The notes under the pieces were generated by a model that saw only the letters and a list, made by a program, of their open reading frames with translations, ran no database searches and was not told where the DNA came from. Positions 6,787 to 15,245 of a stretch of DNA of 35,384 nucleotides are shown in pieces (the first letter of the stretch is position 1; every line of letters starts with the position of its first letter). The translations under genes and the position numbers were made by a program. The DNA comes from Burkholderiaceae bacterium (GTDB taxonomy: Bacteria; Pseudomonadota; Gammaproteobacteria; Burkholderiales; Burkholderiaceae_D), in assembly GCA_030157545.1 (NCBI GenBank), contig JAOAUN010000065.1, positions 1-35,384 of the forward strand. The letters run 5' to 3'.

Positions 6787-7130
6787 ATGTAATATCGGGT
6801 GTAAAGACTGTCTATGCCAGCCGACGCTGCAGCAGGCAGCGTATCGCGTTCCGGGCAGTGCTCAGGATCATGAAGTATCGCCCATCGTTGTGCCACTGCG
6901 GTATCGACCACCAGAGTTTTTTTCGTTAAGAGAAATAATTCATCTGAGTTGATGCCGGCAGCCCACGCCACAATTTTTTGCATCTGCTTCCCCGATTTTT
7001 TTTGGAAATTTCGGTCTCACAACAAGCTGTGATGAGCACCAGGTTCTACGCAGAATTCTGCAAGGCTAAAACACATGTCCGAGCGATTCATTAGCTGCAA
7101 TGCAGCATAATTTTGTGAGTAATTGATTGC

Positions 7131-7159
7131 TTGACGACATATTTTAAGTTGGATACATT
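7131..7159 (+). promoter_or_regulatory. Predicted sigma-70 promoter of the ABC-transporter operon
   Basis: TTGACG (7131-7136) and TACATT (7154-7159) are separated by exactly 17 bp, followed by an A-rich initial transcribed region. It is the best promoter-like pair upstream of the permease gene. If used, it would give a 5' leader of about 375 nt. Confidence 0.5.
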
Positions 7160-7240
7160 GTAAAAAAATAATTACTTAAAAGAAACAAACATAATAAAAA
7201 ATATACCTTTAAGATTTAGCACTGCGTCATAAAGCACTTC

Positions 7241-7315
7241 GTCCGACCGCTCCGAAGAGAGCGGGAACACCAGGAGACCTTGGGGATGTTAAGACTGCAA
7301 TACGTAGGTCGGCGA
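7241..7315 (+). promoter_or_regulatory. Possible structured 5' leader element
   Basis: A 6-bp hairpin, CCGCTC/GAGCGG (7247-7252 and 7259-7264, loop CGAAGA), lies inside a longer-range pairing of CCGAC (7243-7247) with GTCGG near 7308-7312. A small CCA/TGG pairing near 7270-7283 lies between them. The closing pair overlaps the first hairpin by one base, so the two may be alternatives. It matches no riboswitch class I can name. It could be a leader regulator or chance pairing. Confidence 0.25.
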
Positions 7316-7541
7316 CAGAAATCATGTTGCCTGTTTTTAATTGATATTGGTTACATCAGACAACTTCTGGTGGCCCTTTATTCTTTGCGCGTTCAATCGC
7401 CTCCGTCTCTCACGCGACCGGCAGGCGGTATTTGGCGAGTCGCATTGCTCATAAGCGAAGCGCAGCCTATCTCCCATCTGTCTCATCCCCCCTCATGCGG
7501 ACGCCGCATTCATCTTTCAAGAATCAAACCGAGAATATTCT

Positions 7542-8525
7542 ATGAGCCAAGCCCACGGTAAATCTTCCATTGGACAGCAGACAATTGTCTTTGCAATTTT
7601 CATTGTCATGTTTTTGGGATTCTCAGTTTTCTTGCCGGGATTTCTAAGCGAAGGTAACTTGCTTGGCCTGTTACAGAACGTGGCCATTCTGGGCATCTTG
7701 GGTTTGGGGATGGCGATCATTGTGATTGGTCGCGGTATTGATATTTCCATGGTTGCCGTGCTCGCGGTGCCTGCAGGCTTGGTCCTGCAACTGGTGCAGG
7801 ACGGAAGTTCTTTGTCTTCAGCGTTTGTTTTTGCGCTGATCCTGACACTAGCTTTTGGCCTCATTAATGGCTGGCTCATAGCGTTTGCGGAAGTGCCTTC
7901 ATTGTTCACGACGCTGGCAAGCGGTCTGTTCCTCGCGGGGCTGGGTCAGGTGGCGTTTTTCCGCCTCGATATCGTTCAGTGGAGTCCCCAACTCGATCAG
8001 TTAGCGTGGGTAGGGCGCGGTACGGTGGCGGGTATTCCTTCACCAGTGATCATGTTTGGTATCGCCGCGATAGGTGTCGCTTTTTTCCTGAAGATGACCC
8101 GTATTGGCGCCTACATTTATGCGATCGGCGATAACCCTTCCGGTGCGCGCACCACGGGCATTCCTACGCGACCTGTCATCGTCTTGCAGTATGTGCTGGC
8201 CGCGCTCATCGGCATGTTCGCCGGTATGGTCATGGCCGCATCAGTCAACAGTATGCCTACCCGCATTTATAACTCGACGCTGATTTATGACGTGATCCTG
8301 GTTGTTGTGCTGGGTGGTATCGGTCTTTCGGGCGGACGAGGCGGCGTGCTCAACGTCATTATCGGCACGCTGCTGATTGGCACGCTTTTGAATGGCATGA
8401 CCATCCTTGATGTTTCTTACTCTGCTCAAAATATGGTCAAGGGCGTTGTGCTGCTGATTGCGATTCTCATTGATTCATTCCTTAATCCGCGCAACGAAGA
8501 AACAGCGCAGCAGGGCGATATCTAG
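7542..8525 (+). CDS. ABC transporter permease, RbsC/carbohydrate type
   Basis: This 327-residue, strongly hydrophobic protein has about nine to ten membrane segments. LGLGMAIIVIGRGIDISM is the conserved family motif (usually GGIDLSVG), and GDNPSGARTTGI is the cytoplasmic loop that contacts the ATPase. LGGIGLSGGRGG is the second glycine-rich family motif. It is the first gene of the seven-gene operon and is about 100 bp upstream of the binding-protein gene. The GID-I-SM variant differs from the second permease's GGIDLSVG, so the two permeases are divergent paralogues that could form a heterodimeric channel. Start: ATG after a GAG-containing weak ribosome site. Confidence 0.88.
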   Translation: MSQAHGKSSIGQQTIVFAIFIVMFLGFSVFLPGFLSEGNLLGLLQNVAILGILGLGMAIIVIGRGIDISMVAVLAVPAGLVLQLVQDGSSLSSAFVFALILTLAFGLINGWLIAFAEVPSLFTTLASGLFLAGLGQVAFFRLDIVQWSPQLDQLAWVGRGTVAGIPSPVIMFGIAAIGVAFFLKMTRIGAYIYAIGDNPSGARTTGIPTRPVIVLQYVLAALIGMFAGMVMAASVNSMPTRIYNSTLIYDVILVVVLGGIGLSGGRGGVLNVIIGTLLIGTLLNGMTILDVSYSAQNMVKGVVLLIAILIDSFLNPRNEETAQQGDI

Positions 8526-8628
8526 CGTGCGGGGCTGAGCCGAACCACACGCTTTTAGTTGTACCTTCAGTCGTTCCAGTAATACCAACCCGGCCAATAA
8601 AAAATAAATAACTCAGGAGACATTGCAC

Positions 8629-9648
8629 ATGATTCAATTCAAGATGACCGCTCGTACGCTCAAGCGTATGGCCGCTACAGCAGGCCTTGTTTGTGCTGTT
8701 GCTTTACCGCAGGCAGTCTCAGCCGAAGGCAAGGGGCTTGACGAGCCGTTCCGTGCCGGTTACGCCAAAACCATGAAAGGCAAAGTGGTGGGTTACATTC
8801 CGGTGGCCATGGGTTTTGACCTGGCACAGGGTTGGCTGGCCGGACTCAAAAGAGAACTCGAGCCATTGGGTGTGAAGATTGTCTCGCGCGACCCGAACTG
8901 GAACACTAATTCGGGTGCCCAGGCACTGACGGCACTGATCGGTGAAAAGCCGGATGTCATCGTTGTCCACAACCCTGACGTGCAGACCTACGCAAAGCTT
9001 TTGCAGCGCGCAGAGAATGAAGGTATCCGCATCATCCAGATCAATATGCGCTCTTCCTATCCGTCGGCGGTATTTGTCGGCGCGGATTATGTCGAGATTG
9101 GCGAGCGTGCCACCGCGGCTGTGGCTGAACATTGCAAGGGCAAATCTAACAAGATCGCTATCGTGCAAGGCGCGCTGTCTGCAGCAGCGAGTGCCTATCA
9201 GCTCAAGGGCATCGAAAATGCACTGGCAAAGAATCCACAGCTCAAGGTTGTATCCAGCCAAGCTGCTGATTGGGATGCTTCCAAGGCCAAGGGCATTACG
9301 CAGACCGTGCTCAAGCAGCATCCTGATCTGTGCGGCATCGTCGGCTTTTGGGATGGCATGGACAGCGGCACCGCAGCTGCTGTGAAAGAAGCCGGCCTGA
9401 CAGGCAAGGTGTTTGTTGCGACTTCGGGTGGTGGCGAGCAGAAGGGCGCATGCGATGCAGTCAAGAACGGTTCGTTCGACCTCAACCTCAGCTATGACGT
9501 GCCTACGCAGGCAAGCAACATGGTTGCCAGCATCAAGTGGCTGATGCAGAACCCCGGCGTGAAAGACGCCAAGGGCTCAATCTACACCACGCTGATTCCG
9601 ATCACGAAGGCGAACGCCTCCAAAGACGGTACTTGCTGGAAGCTGTAA
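8629..9648 (+). CDS. Periplasmic sugar-type ABC substrate-binding protein
   Basis: This 339-residue protein has a signal peptide (cleavage near AVS-AEGKG). VVGYIPVAMGFDLAQGW, DVIVVHNPDVQTYAKLLQRA and KIAIVQGALSAAASAYQLKG match the periplasmic binding protein family of ribose/xylose/galactose type (Peripla_BP_4). Start: the ATG at 8629 lies 10 nt after an AGGAGA ribosome site (8615-8620); a TTG two codons earlier is less likely. A strong hairpin follows the gene at 9658-9683, as often seen where a binding protein must be made in excess over membrane components. The ligand is unknown; the downstream lactonase-like propellers and CoA-transferase point away from a simple hexose. Confidence 0.9.
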   Translation: MIQFKMTARTLKRMAATAGLVCAVALPQAVSAEGKGLDEPFRAGYAKTMKGKVVGYIPVAMGFDLAQGWLAGLKRELEPLGVKIVSRDPNWNTNSGAQALTALIGEKPDVIVVHNPDVQTYAKLLQRAENEGIRIIQINMRSSYPSAVFVGADYVEIGERATAAVAEHCKGKSNKIAIVQGALSAAASAYQLKGIENALAKNPQLKVVSSQAADWDASKAKGITQTVLKQHPDLCGIVGFWDGMDSGTAAAVKEAGLTGKVFVATSGGGEQKGACDAVKNGSFDLNLSYDVPTQASNMVASIKWLMQNPGVKDAKGSIYTTLIPITKANASKDGTCWKL

Positions 9649-9657
9649 CTGCGTTTG

Positions 9658-9688
9658 CCGGAGCCAGCTGATGCCGGCTCCGGTTTGT
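9658..9688 (+). terminator. Intra-operon hairpin after the binding-protein gene
   Basis: CCGGAGCC (9658-9665) pairs with GGCTCCGG (9676-9683) around a 10-nt loop, followed by TTTGTT. The GC-rich 8-bp stem with a short T-tract suggests a partial terminator or an mRNA-stabilising hairpin that raises binding-protein expression relative to the genes after it. Confidence 0.65.
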
Positions 9689-9786
9689 TCACCCCAAGCG
9701 GCGCATTGCGCGCAAGGCTCCCAGTCACCCTCCATTGTGTGACTTTAGCCACGACTTCGTCTGCCGCCAACTAAAGATATGAGCCG

Positions 9787-12009
9787 ATGAACCAGATCAA
9801 CTCCCAAACGCTGGATAGCAGGACCGGATCCGGCAAGCAAGGTGCCTCTGCCGGAGGCTCGCTAAACGAGTCACTTGTCGACAAGCTCACTCGCTGGCGT
9901 TATACCTACTGGCCAGACCACATGTTCGGTGAGCTATTAGCCAAGCGCTGGATGGAAACCGCCATTCCCGTAATGGTCTTGATTCTGGTTGCTTTTGGAC
10001 TGTCCCAAGTACTTCCCAATTTTTTTACCCCGACCAATATGGTCGACTCCGGTCGTCAGGCCGGTGAGATAGGTTTCATCGTCCTTGGCATGGCCCTGGT
10101 GATGATTGTCGGGGGCATCGATTTATCGGTCGGCTCTACATTTGCCCTGACCAATTTTTGTGCCTTGTATTGCATGCACGTGCTGAAACTGCCTGTTGGT
10201 ACTGCAGTCGCGGCGACCTTGTTGTCCGGAGCCTTGCTCGGCGCCGTTAACGGTGTGCTGATTGGTTATTTCCGATTGCGCGCTTTTCTGACGACGCTCA
10301 TCACCCTGATCGTGTACCGCGCACTTTACGACATCCTGATTGCCGACTACTCGACGGCCATCGCCGGCGGCTTGCCGGATTCACTCGCATGGGATTTCGT
10401 AGGCACGGGCACTTGGTTTGGCATACCAGCCGTGGTGTGGTTCTATGCAGCAGTGGCAATCTTCGGGCACATCTTCCTGACGCGCTTGCGTGCCGGCTGG
10501 CATATCACTGCCATCGGCGGTTCGCGACGTTCGGCTTATAACACCGGCATTGCTGTGCGACGAACGGTGGCGAGCTGCTACGTTGCCAGTGGCGTACTGA
10601 CCTCCATGGGCGGCCTCTTTTTTGCGTCTCGTCTGGCGACTGCCGGCGGCGACATTGGCGTCGGTCTCGAAGTCACCGTGCTGACAGCGGCAGTCCTTGG
10701 CGGGATCAGCCTCGGCGGGGGCAAAGGATCAGTAGCCAAGGCCTTGGTCGGTACTCTGATCGTACTTGCTATCGTCAATGGGCTTATCTCCATGGGTCTG
10801 GACGGCGGCTATAACCGTATGGTCCTGGCCGGCATTTTGTTGTTGGCAGCTGTGGTCGATATTCGCTGGCTCAAGAACAAACATCGCATCGTCAACAAGG
10901 TGTATGTCAGCCCCACCTATCACGGTATGCCGCCTGCGCCATCCTGTGCACCTGATTCAGGTACCAATTGGGCTTTGAACGACAAGCTACGCCCGGCCAA
11001 GGCGATCGGACTGGGTCGCATCGAAGGACCAGAGGACGTCATCCTTGATCGCAACGACAACCTGTATGCAGGCTCGCGACACGGCGACATCATGCGTTTC
11101 ATGGCACCGGACTATACCGAGATGGAAGTCTTTGCTCATATTGGTGGTACACCACTAGGTATGGCCTTCGACCGCAACGACAATCTGTATGTTTGCATCG
11201 GCGGCATGGGTCTTTACATGGTTACACCAGAGCGCGAGGTCGTGAAGATCACGGACGAGACCAACCGCAGCTACAAATCCATCAACGATGACAGCCGCTT
11301 GCGCCTGGCCGACGATCTGGACATCACCGACGACGGGCTGATCTTTTTCTCCGAAGCGACGGTTCGATACGAGATGCACGAGTGGGCCACTGACGGACTC
11401 GAAGCGCGTGGCAATGGCCGCATCATCTGCTACGACACCAACACCAAAAAGACTCACACTGTCATCGACAACCTGATCTTCCCCAACGGCGTGTGTATTG
11501 CCAGCGACGGGCAAAGCTTCTTGTTTGCCGAAACCTGGGGCTGCACCGTCAAGCGTCACTGGTTTGCCGGACCCAAAAAAGGCATTACCGAAATGGTGCT
11601 TGAGAATCTGCCCGGCTTCCCGGACAACATCAACAATTCTTCTGACGGCCATTACTGGATGTCGCTCGTTGGCATGCGCTGTCCGGCACTAGATCTTGCA
11701 TGGAAAATGCCGGGCTTTCGCCGTCGTATGGCGAAGCGCGTACCGCGTGATGAATGGCTTTTCCCGAACATCAATACCGGTTGCGTGCTGAAGTTCAGCG
11801 AGAGTGGCGAATTGCTGGAAACAATGTGGGATCTCGGAGGTGAAAACCATCCCATGATTACTTCCATGCGTGAGCACCGTGGCCATCTCTATCTCGGCGG
11901 GATCATGAACAACCGCGTCGGTCGCATCAAGCTCGAAGGTGCCGACCCCAACTGGGCGCAATACGAATGGCGCTGGTCCAAAGACAAGAACAAGAAGGAG
12001 AACGCATGA
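9787..12009 (+). CDS. ABC permease fused to a strictosidine-synthase/SMP-30-like beta-propeller
   Basis: This is a 740-residue fusion. Residues about 55-365 form an RbsC-type permease: LGMALVMIVGGIDLSVGSTF is the conserved motif, GGSRRSAYNTGI the ATPase-contact loop and LGGISLGGGKGS the second glycine motif. After a short linker, residues about 400-735 form a propeller related to strictosidine synthase, APMAP and gluconolactonase: GPEDVILDRNDNLYAG, PLGMAFDRNDNLYVC, LADDLDITDDG and LIFPNGVC resemble successive blades. Permeases of this family normally end near residue 340 with a cytoplasmic C-terminus, so the enzyme-like domain should face the cytoplasm, where it could act on the substrate as it enters. 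It overlaps the next gene by ATGA. Lactonase activity is inference. Confidence 0.88.
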   Translation: MNQINSQTLDSRTGSGKQGASAGGSLNESLVDKLTRWRYTYWPDHMFGELLAKRWMETAIPVMVLILVAFGLSQVLPNFFTPTNMVDSGRQAGEIGFIVLGMALVMIVGGIDLSVGSTFALTNFCALYCMHVLKLPVGTAVAATLLSGALLGAVNGVLIGYFRLRAFLTTLITLIVYRALYDILIADYSTAIAGGLPDSLAWDFVGTGTWFGIPAVVWFYAAVAIFGHIFLTRLRAGWHITAIGGSRRSAYNTGIAVRRTVASCYVASGVLTSMGGLFFASRLATAGGDIGVGLEVTVLTAAVLGGISLGGGKGSVAKALVGTLIVLAIVNGLISMGLDGGYNRMVLAGILLLAAVVDIRWLKNKHRIVNKVYVSPTYHGMPPAPSCAPDSGTNWALNDKLRPAKAIGLGRIEGPEDVILDRNDNLYAGSRHGDIMRFMAPDYTEMEVFAHIGGTPLGMAFDRNDNLYVCIGGMGLYMVTPEREVVKITDETNRSYKSINDDSRLRLADDLDITDDGLIFFSEATVRYEMHEWATDGLEARGNGRIICYDTNTKKTHTVIDNLIFPNGVCIASDGQSFLFAETWGCTVKRHWFAGPKKGITEMVLENLPGFPDNINNSSDGHYWMSLVGMRCPALDLAWKMPGFRRRMAKRVPRDEWLFPNINTGCVLKFSESGELLETMWDLGGENHPMITSMREHRGHLYLGGIMNNRVGRIKLEGADPNWAQYEWRWSKDKNKKENA

Positions 12010-13103
12010 TCGGCGCAATTAAAGCTTGGACGGACGAGTTATTGGGCCGTGGCGCGGCTGCAATTACGGTGCCGGTCTTTGATGGCGCGTTGAAGTCAAA
12101 CCGCTATATTGAAGACGCACGCATTCTTGCAACGCTCGCTGACCCCGAAGATCTTGCCACTGATGGCAAGACAGTTTTTATAGCAGATGGTTCGCGCGTC
12201 TGCAAAATCACTGCCGATGGACTGCAAGAAGTTCTCAGCTGTGAAGGACGAGTGACGGCGCTTGCCTGTCTGCCTGATGGCGGACTGGCACTGGCGATTG
12301 ATGGTGTGACAGTACGTATTGAGGGCGGTCCGCATCATGGCCGCTCCTGGAAGGCGGCAGCGGGTCAACATTTGAGTGCGGTCAATGCGATATCGGTGAT
12401 GCAGGGGGGCCACTTGCTAGTGACAGATGGTTCTGCAGATCGGCCTTACGACGAGTGGAAGCGGGATTTGATGAGCCTCGGACGGAGCGGCCGCGTGTTT
12501 GAACTGAGTCTCGCCGATGATGGCGCACGCATACTTTCCAAAAATAGGGCATATGCATTTGGTGCCAGCGAGATCAACGGCCAGATATGGTTCAGCGAAA
12601 GTTGGAAACACCATGTGGTTTGTCTGGATGGCGCGTCGCGTCCCCTACCCGTAACTGACGAGTTGCCTGGCTATCCGTCGCGTATCGCGCAAGCCAGTGG
12701 CGGCGGCGCTTGGCTGACTTGTTTTGCCTTGCGTACGCAGCTCGTTGAATTTGTGCTCCGTGAGCATACTTACCGCAAACGTATGATGGCCGAGATGGAG
12801 CCCGCTCATTGGATCGCTCCTGCTCTCAACTCGGGCAATACCTTTCTCGAACCAATGCAGGGTGCGCAGCTCAAGATGATGGGCGTGGTTAAACCGTGGG
12901 CGCCGCCGCGATCTTACGGTCTCATCGTGCGGCTTGATGAACAGGGTTTGGTGCGCTACTCGCTGCATAGCCGCTTTGATGGCAAAAATCATGGTGTGTT
13001 GGCGGCGGTCGAATGTGATGGACAGCTCTACATGATTGCCAAGGGCAGCCGGCGCCTGCTGGCGCTGGACATAGCTGCTGTTGAAAAGGAGTTAATCGGA
13101 TGA
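12006..13103 (+). CDS. Second SMP-30/strictosidine-synthase-like beta-propeller protein
   Basis: This 365-residue protein has no signal peptide. PEDLATDGKTVFIADGSRVCK, VNAISVMQGGHLLVTDGS, NGQIWFSESWKHHVVCLDG and ELPGYPSRIAQASGGG are blade-like repeats parallel to those of the fused domain just upstream. DELPGYPSRI and the Tyr/Arg-rich helix before HWIAPALNSGN align with NLPGFPDNI and the MAKRVPRDEW region of the fusion, suggesting an internal duplication of the propeller. Start: ATG overlapping the upstream stop, 4 nt after AAGGAG. It overlaps the ATPase gene by ATGA. A cytosolic lactonase or hydrolase role in the same pathway is likely but unproven. Confidence 0.75.
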   Translation: MIGAIKAWTDELLGRGAAAITVPVFDGALKSNRYIEDARILATLADPEDLATDGKTVFIADGSRVCKITADGLQEVLSCEGRVTALACLPDGGLALAIDGVTVRIEGGPHHGRSWKAAAGQHLSAVNAISVMQGGHLLVTDGSADRPYDEWKRDLMSLGRSGRVFELSLADDGARILSKNRAYAFGASEINGQIWFSESWKHHVVCLDGASRPLPVTDELPGYPSRIAQASGGGAWLTCFALRTQLVEFVLREHTYRKRMMAEMEPAHWIAPALNSGNTFLEPMQGAQLKMMGVVKPWAPPRSYGLIVRLDEQGLVRYSLHSRFDGKNHGVLAAVECDGQLYMIAKGSRRLLALDIAAVEKELIG

Positions 13104-14599
13104 ACGCAACCCCTGTACTTGAACTGCGCGAGGCCACCAAAAAATACGCAGGTGTACCGGCAATTGATGGTGTGAATTTCGCACTGATACCTGGCGAGAT
13201 TCATGCCATCATCGGCGAAAACGGTGCCGGCAAATCCACCCTCACCAAGGTGATGGCAGGGGTGGTGCAACTGACATCAGGGCAGATGCTCGTTGAGGGT
13301 CGGGAGGTTCATCCGCAGACGCCGAATGATGCTCTCAAGATGGGTGTGGCCATGGTTTTTCAGGAAACCAGTCTGGTGCCGACGATGACGGTGGCGCAGA
13401 ATCTGTTTCTCGGTCAGGAGAATTTTTTCAATCGACTGCGCGGCATCTACATCGCAGCACAACAATTTTTGCAGTCGCTGCAATTCGACGTAGATCCAAC
13501 CGCCCAGGTCAGCCTGCTCGGTGCGGCGAAAAAGCAAATGGTCGAAATTGCGCGTGCGGTGCTGCACGACGCTAAAGTCATCATCTTTGACGAGCCTACG
13601 GCCAGCCTTACACCGGAAGAAAAAAAATATTTCTTCGACCTTGTCTATAAACTCAAGGAGCGCGGCGTCTCCGTCATCTTCATTTCGCATGCACTGGAAG
13701 AAGCCCTGATGGTGTCAGACCGCATCACTATCCTGCGTGACGGCAAACATGTCGTGACGGATGACAAGGCTAATTTTGATCGTGCGCGCATCGTGCAATC
13801 CATGGTAGGTCGCGACCTCTCGCAGACACTCTATGGTCAGAAAAAAATGCACGTACGACCGCAGGGCAAGCGGGTGCTGTCGATTCAAAACCTGCGCATG
13901 GCAGCTATGGTAAAAAACAACTCACTATCTGTCTTTGCAGGACAGGTGACAGGCGTTTTCGGGTTGGTCGGCTCAGGTCGAACCGAGACTTTCAAGGTAG
14001 TTGCCGGTGTTATCAAGCGAGACTTCATGCACGGAGGTGAAGTGTTTTTGCATGGAAAACCGATTCGCTACTTTGTGCCGGCATCGGCTGTGCGTGATGG
14101 CATCGCTTACGTTACCGAGGATAGAAAAATCGAGGGCTTCTTTGAAACTAAATCCATTGCCGACAATATTTATCTGGGCTTACTGGCCAAGATAGGCGGC
14201 AAATTCAAATTGGTATCGCGCAAAGCGGCGTCAACTGTTGGGGAACACTGGATCAAGCAATTGAACGTGCGCGCCATCAATAAAGATGTCAAAGCTATTG
14301 AGCTTTCTGGCGGCAACCAGCAAAAAGTCGTGATTGCCAAATCGCTGGTGCAGGAGCCAGACCTGATTATTTTCGATGAACCTACGCGCGGTGTAGACGT
14401 GGGTGCCATTAGCGAGATTCATGATCTTATTAACAGACTGGCTGATGAAGGCAAGGCTGTAGTAGTCATCTCGTCTTACCTGCCGGAGATCATGGCATTG
14501 TCCGACCGTATTCTGGTGCAACGCATGGGAAAAGTCGTGGAAGAGTACTCGGCGCTTGAGGCTAACGAGGAAAAAATCATGTACGCAGCCATTCACTAA
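13100..14599 (+). CDS. ABC transporter ATP-binding protein with two nucleotide-binding domains (RbsA/MglA type)
   Basis: This 499-residue protein has two ABC cassettes, as in the carbohydrate CUT2 family. Cassette 1 has Walker A GENGAGKST (39-47), a degenerate signature GAAKKQMVEIARA and Walker B VIIFDEPTASL. Cassette 2 has the degenerate Walker A GLVGSGRTE typical of the family, a canonical signature LSGGNQQKV and Walker B LIIFDEPTRGVD. It is the only ATPase in the operon, so it must serve both permeases. Its start overlaps the upstream stop (ATGA), indicating translational coupling. Confidence 0.93.
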   Translation: MNATPVLELREATKKYAGVPAIDGVNFALIPGEIHAIIGENGAGKSTLTKVMAGVVQLTSGQMLVEGREVHPQTPNDALKMGVAMVFQETSLVPTMTVAQNLFLGQENFFNRLRGIYIAAQQFLQSLQFDVDPTAQVSLLGAAKKQMVEIARAVLHDAKVIIFDEPTASLTPEEKKYFFDLVYKLKERGVSVIFISHALEEALMVSDRITILRDGKHVVTDDKANFDRARIVQSMVGRDLSQTLYGQKKMHVRPQGKRVLSIQNLRMAAMVKNNSLSVFAGQVTGVFGLVGSGRTETFKVVAGVIKRDFMHGGEVFLHGKPIRYFVPASAVRDGIAYVTEDRKIEGFFETKSIADNIYLGLLAKIGGKFKLVSRKAASTVGEHWIKQLNVRAINKDVKAIELSGGNQQKVVIAKSLVQEPDLIIFDEPTRGVDVGAISEIHDLINRLADEGKAVVVISSYLPEIMALSDRILVQRMGKVVEEYSALEANEEKIMYAAIH

Positions 14600-14617
14600 A
14601 TCTCATCACGGCCCCAA

Positions 14618-15235
14618 ATGAAAACTGAGCGCGAACCCATCGATTTTTATTTCGACTTTCTGTCGATGTATGGTTATTTTGCCAGCCTGCGTATTGAGGA
14701 ACTCGCAGCCCGGCACGGCCGTACAGTGCGCTGGCACAGCATGCTGCTGGGCGTGTCGGTGATGAAAACGATGGGTCTAAAGCCCTTGCTGGAAACCCCG
14801 TTAAAGGGTGACTATGTTATCCACGATAGCGAGCGCTACACGCGCCGTCATGGTCTGCAACTCCACCGTAAAGTCACTGATCCGATGATGGATCCGCGGG
14901 CGGCTGCAAGAGGGTTTTACTGGCTGCGTCGTAACAGGCCCGGTCAGGAAAGCTCTTTTGCGCGCATTGCCTTTGACCAGTACTGGCGGCAGGCCTTCGA
15001 TCTCAGCGCTTCTCAAACAGTTGCCCAGATCGGGCCTGCTCTCGGCGTCGATGAACTGATTTTTCTGGAAGGGATTGAGAGCGAGACAGCCCGCAACGAC
15101 CTGCGCGAAGCCGTCGCTGCCTCGCTGGCGCGCGGGGTCTTTGGTGCGCCGTTTTTCATTGTGGACGGCGAGCCTTTCTGGGGTTCTGACCGGCTCGACA
15201 TGCTGGATCAATGGCTGGCCAGTGGTGGCTGGTGA
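14618..15235 (+). CDS. DsbA-fold HCCA-isomerase-like protein (2-hydroxychromene-2-carboxylate isomerase family)
   Basis: This 205-residue protein begins IDFYFDFLSMYGYFAS, the usual start of 2-hydroxychromene-2-carboxylate isomerase and kappa-class GST-like proteins, and ends with ARGVFGAPFFIVDGEPFWGSD, the cis-Pro loop region of the thioredoxin fold. A Ser rather than a CxxC pair sits at the active-site position, as in the isomerases, which use glutathione. The family acts in aromatic ring catabolism, but homologues occur in many operons with unknown substrates. It is 18 bp after the ATPase gene and 10 bp before the CoA-transferase gene, so it is probably part of the same pathway. Confidence 0.8.
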   Translation: MKTEREPIDFYFDFLSMYGYFASLRIEELAARHGRTVRWHSMLLGVSVMKTMGLKPLLETPLKGDYVIHDSERYTRRHGLQLHRKVTDPMMDPRAAARGFYWLRRNRPGQESSFARIAFDQYWRQAFDLSASQTVAQIGPALGVDELIFLEGIESETARNDLREAVAASLARGVFGAPFFIVDGEPFWGSDRLDMLDQWLASGGW

Positions 15236-15245
15236 AGGAGCAACG

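Larger units (their letters stand above)
6787..7541. other. Long intergenic region before the ABC-transporter operon
   Basis: No convincing gene is present. It includes an AT-rich block (about 7140-7220), a sigma-70-like promoter at 7131-7159 and, downstream, a GC-richer stretch (7220-7320) with nested inverted repeats. The short open frames here have no ribosome sites or recognisable motifs. Confidence 0.55.

Noticed and set aside
6672..6983. 103-codon minus-strand frame after the RIO kinase gene
   Set aside because: It overlaps the 3' end of the kinase gene antisense, has no ribosome site and matches nothing I recognise.
7241..7315. Glycine or guanidine riboswitch
   Set aside because: The leader lacks the conserved core sequences of these classes; only generic pairing remains.
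7280..7561. 93-codon frame just before the first permease
   Set aside because: No ribosome site, no motif and it runs into the permease start; it is more likely untranslated leader.
15075..15245. Upstream extension of the CoA-transferase
   Set aside because: It overlaps the HCCA-isomerase-like gene out of frame, and an AAGGAG ribosome site precedes ATG 15246.
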